A DNA stretch of 64,000 bases from an uncultured Atopostipes sp. (GTDB lineage: Bacteria; Bacillota; Bacilli; Lactobacillales; Carnobacteriaceae_A), in assembly GCA_910588235.1 (NCBI GenBank), contig CAJUOQ010000006.1:4276-68275 (forward strand), written 5' to 3'. Both the position numbers and the translations under genes were made by a program. Below the pieces are notes generated by a model. The model did not search any database, was not told where the DNA came from, and was given only the letters and a program-made list of their open reading frames with translations. Every line of letters begins with the position of its first letter. Within the stretch, counting starts at the first letter, position 1. Shown here piece by piece: positions 63,468-64,000 of the stretch.

Positions 63468-63932
63468 TTGGCGAGAGTAGAAAGTTTTGATTTAGATCAT
63501 AATAAAGTAAAGGCGCCTTATGTGCGTGTAGCGGGTGTCGAAGAAGATCCGCAGGGAAGTACGATTCAAAAAATTGATTTGCGTTTCTTGCAACCCAATG
63601 AAGATTCTTTTCCCACCGGAGCGATGCATACTTTAGAGCATTTATTGGCGACTTATTTACGGGATCATTTAGAAGACGTGATTGATGTTTCGCCGATGGG
63701 TTGTCGGACAGGTTTTTACTGTATTAAATGGAATGAAGCAACGCCGGAAGAAATTGCGTCAGCTTTAGAACAAACGTTAGAAAAAGTCGTTGAAACAGAA
63801 GAAGTACCGGCAGTGACGGCTAAAGAATGTGGAAATTACCGCGATCATAGTTTATTTGCGGCAAAAGAGTATGCCAAACAAGTCCTGGAACAAGGTATCA
63901 GTCTTGATCCTTTTGCGCGCGTCTTCCAGTAA
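63468..63932 (+). CDS. luxS: S-ribosylhomocysteine lyase (autoinducer-2 synthase)
   Basis: The 154-residue metalloenzyme makes homocysteine and the precursor of autoinducer 2. The metal motif HTLEH gives His54 and His58, the catalytic Cys79 lies in GCRTGF and the third metal ligand in KECGNYRDHS. The start is TTG 63468 with TAGGAGAG upstream, one base after the mtnN stop, so the activated-methyl-cycle pair is one unit. No terminator follows before the intron end. Confidence 0.96.
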   Translation: MARVESFDLDHNKVKAPYVRVAGVEEDPQGSTIQKIDLRFLQPNEDSFPTGAMHTLEHLLATYLRDHLEDVIDVSPMGCRTGFYCIKWNEATPEEIASALEQTLEKVVETEEVPAVTAKECGNYRDHSLFAAKEYAKQVLEQGISLDPFARVFQ

Positions 63933-63945
63933 ATTTATATCAGAG

Positions 63946-64000
63946 AATCGAGTAGGACGAAATAAATCGTCCTCTCACACCACCAGACGTACGGATCCGT
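63946..64000 (-). mobile_element. 3' end of a group II intron (domains V-VI), cut by the window edge
   Basis: On the minus strand the sequence reads ...GGATCCGTACGTCTGGTGGT-GTGAGAGGACGA-TTTATT-TCGTCCT-A-CTCGATT. The first part is the 3' half of a typical domain V. The second is a domain VI stem, GAG-AGGACGA/TCGTCCT-CTC, with one bulged A about 8 bases from the end, exactly the branch-point position. The intron points away from luxS and ends about 14 bases past the luxS stop. Its body and any reverse transcriptase lie right of the window; the class is not determined. Confidence 0.8.

Overview
The window looks like chromosome of a low-GC Gram-positive of the order Lactobacillales, most plausibly the Aerococcaceae/Carnobacteriaceae side. 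The evidence is the gene content and order: a dcw cluster in Firmicutes order, the yqeG-yqeH-yhbY-nadD-yqeK-rsfS cluster, DUF3397 upstream of mraZ, ClpE under CtsR control, ptsHI, telA/xpaC and luxS. Strong Shine-Dalgarno sites and frequent TTG/GTG starts agree. I cannot name a species from sequence alone.

Layout. 1-2.8 kb: the 3' end of a visibly A+T-richer tetronate (four-carbon acid sugar) operon (DUF1537 kinase, PdxA-type dehydrogenase, KdgT-type permease). 3.0-7.7 kb: a PTS EIIC with a DUF3284 partner, an acyltransferase, a lipoprotein and a HAD phosphatase. 7.9-9.6 kb: a decayed zone, with an amino-acid ABC locus reduced by an internal deletion to its binding protein plus the tail of its ATPase, and a Phd/YefM antitoxin next to a broken YoeB-type toxin. 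10-12.3 kb: a two-gene chromate transporter and a truncated-looking helicase-like gene. 12.6-16.6 kb: a cell-envelope glycan locus (two DUF616 paralogues flanking a UDP-glucuronate 4-epimerase, then a TupA-like ATP-grasp protein). 16.7-23.5 kb: MgtC, NAD kinase, RluA, a ComEC-like hydrolase with DUF3006, two GNATs and RF3. 23.6-24.4 kb: a lipoprotein barnase homologue with its barstar. 24.7-29.3 kb: clpE, a small XRE locus and a MATE exporter. 30-34 kb: ptsHI and two dehydrogenases. 34.1-41.5 kb: YkuJ, the yqeG-rsfS-tmcAL cluster, yceD-rpmF and DUF3397. 42-59.5 kb: mraZ through divIVA, then a T-box-controlled ileS. 59.7-63.9 kb: telA/xpaC, a NUDIX hydrolase, mtnN and luxS. The last ~55 bases are the 3' end of a group II intron on the minus strand.

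The long codirectional blocks serve ribosome assembly/translation and peptidoglycan synthesis/division. Several regulatory sites are readable: CtsR boxes over the clpE promoter, three 10-bp MraZ-type repeats upstream of mraZ, a T-box, a CcpA-type site over the ABC promoter and a palindromic operator inside the antitoxin promoter.

The least explained structure is a set of intergenic tandem arrays (9.77, 24.43, 29.56 and 41.57 kb, with a single related copy at 59.59 kb). Their sequences differ, but each repeats every 40-42 bp and each unit carries a short inverted repeat. They are the best candidate here for something undescribed.
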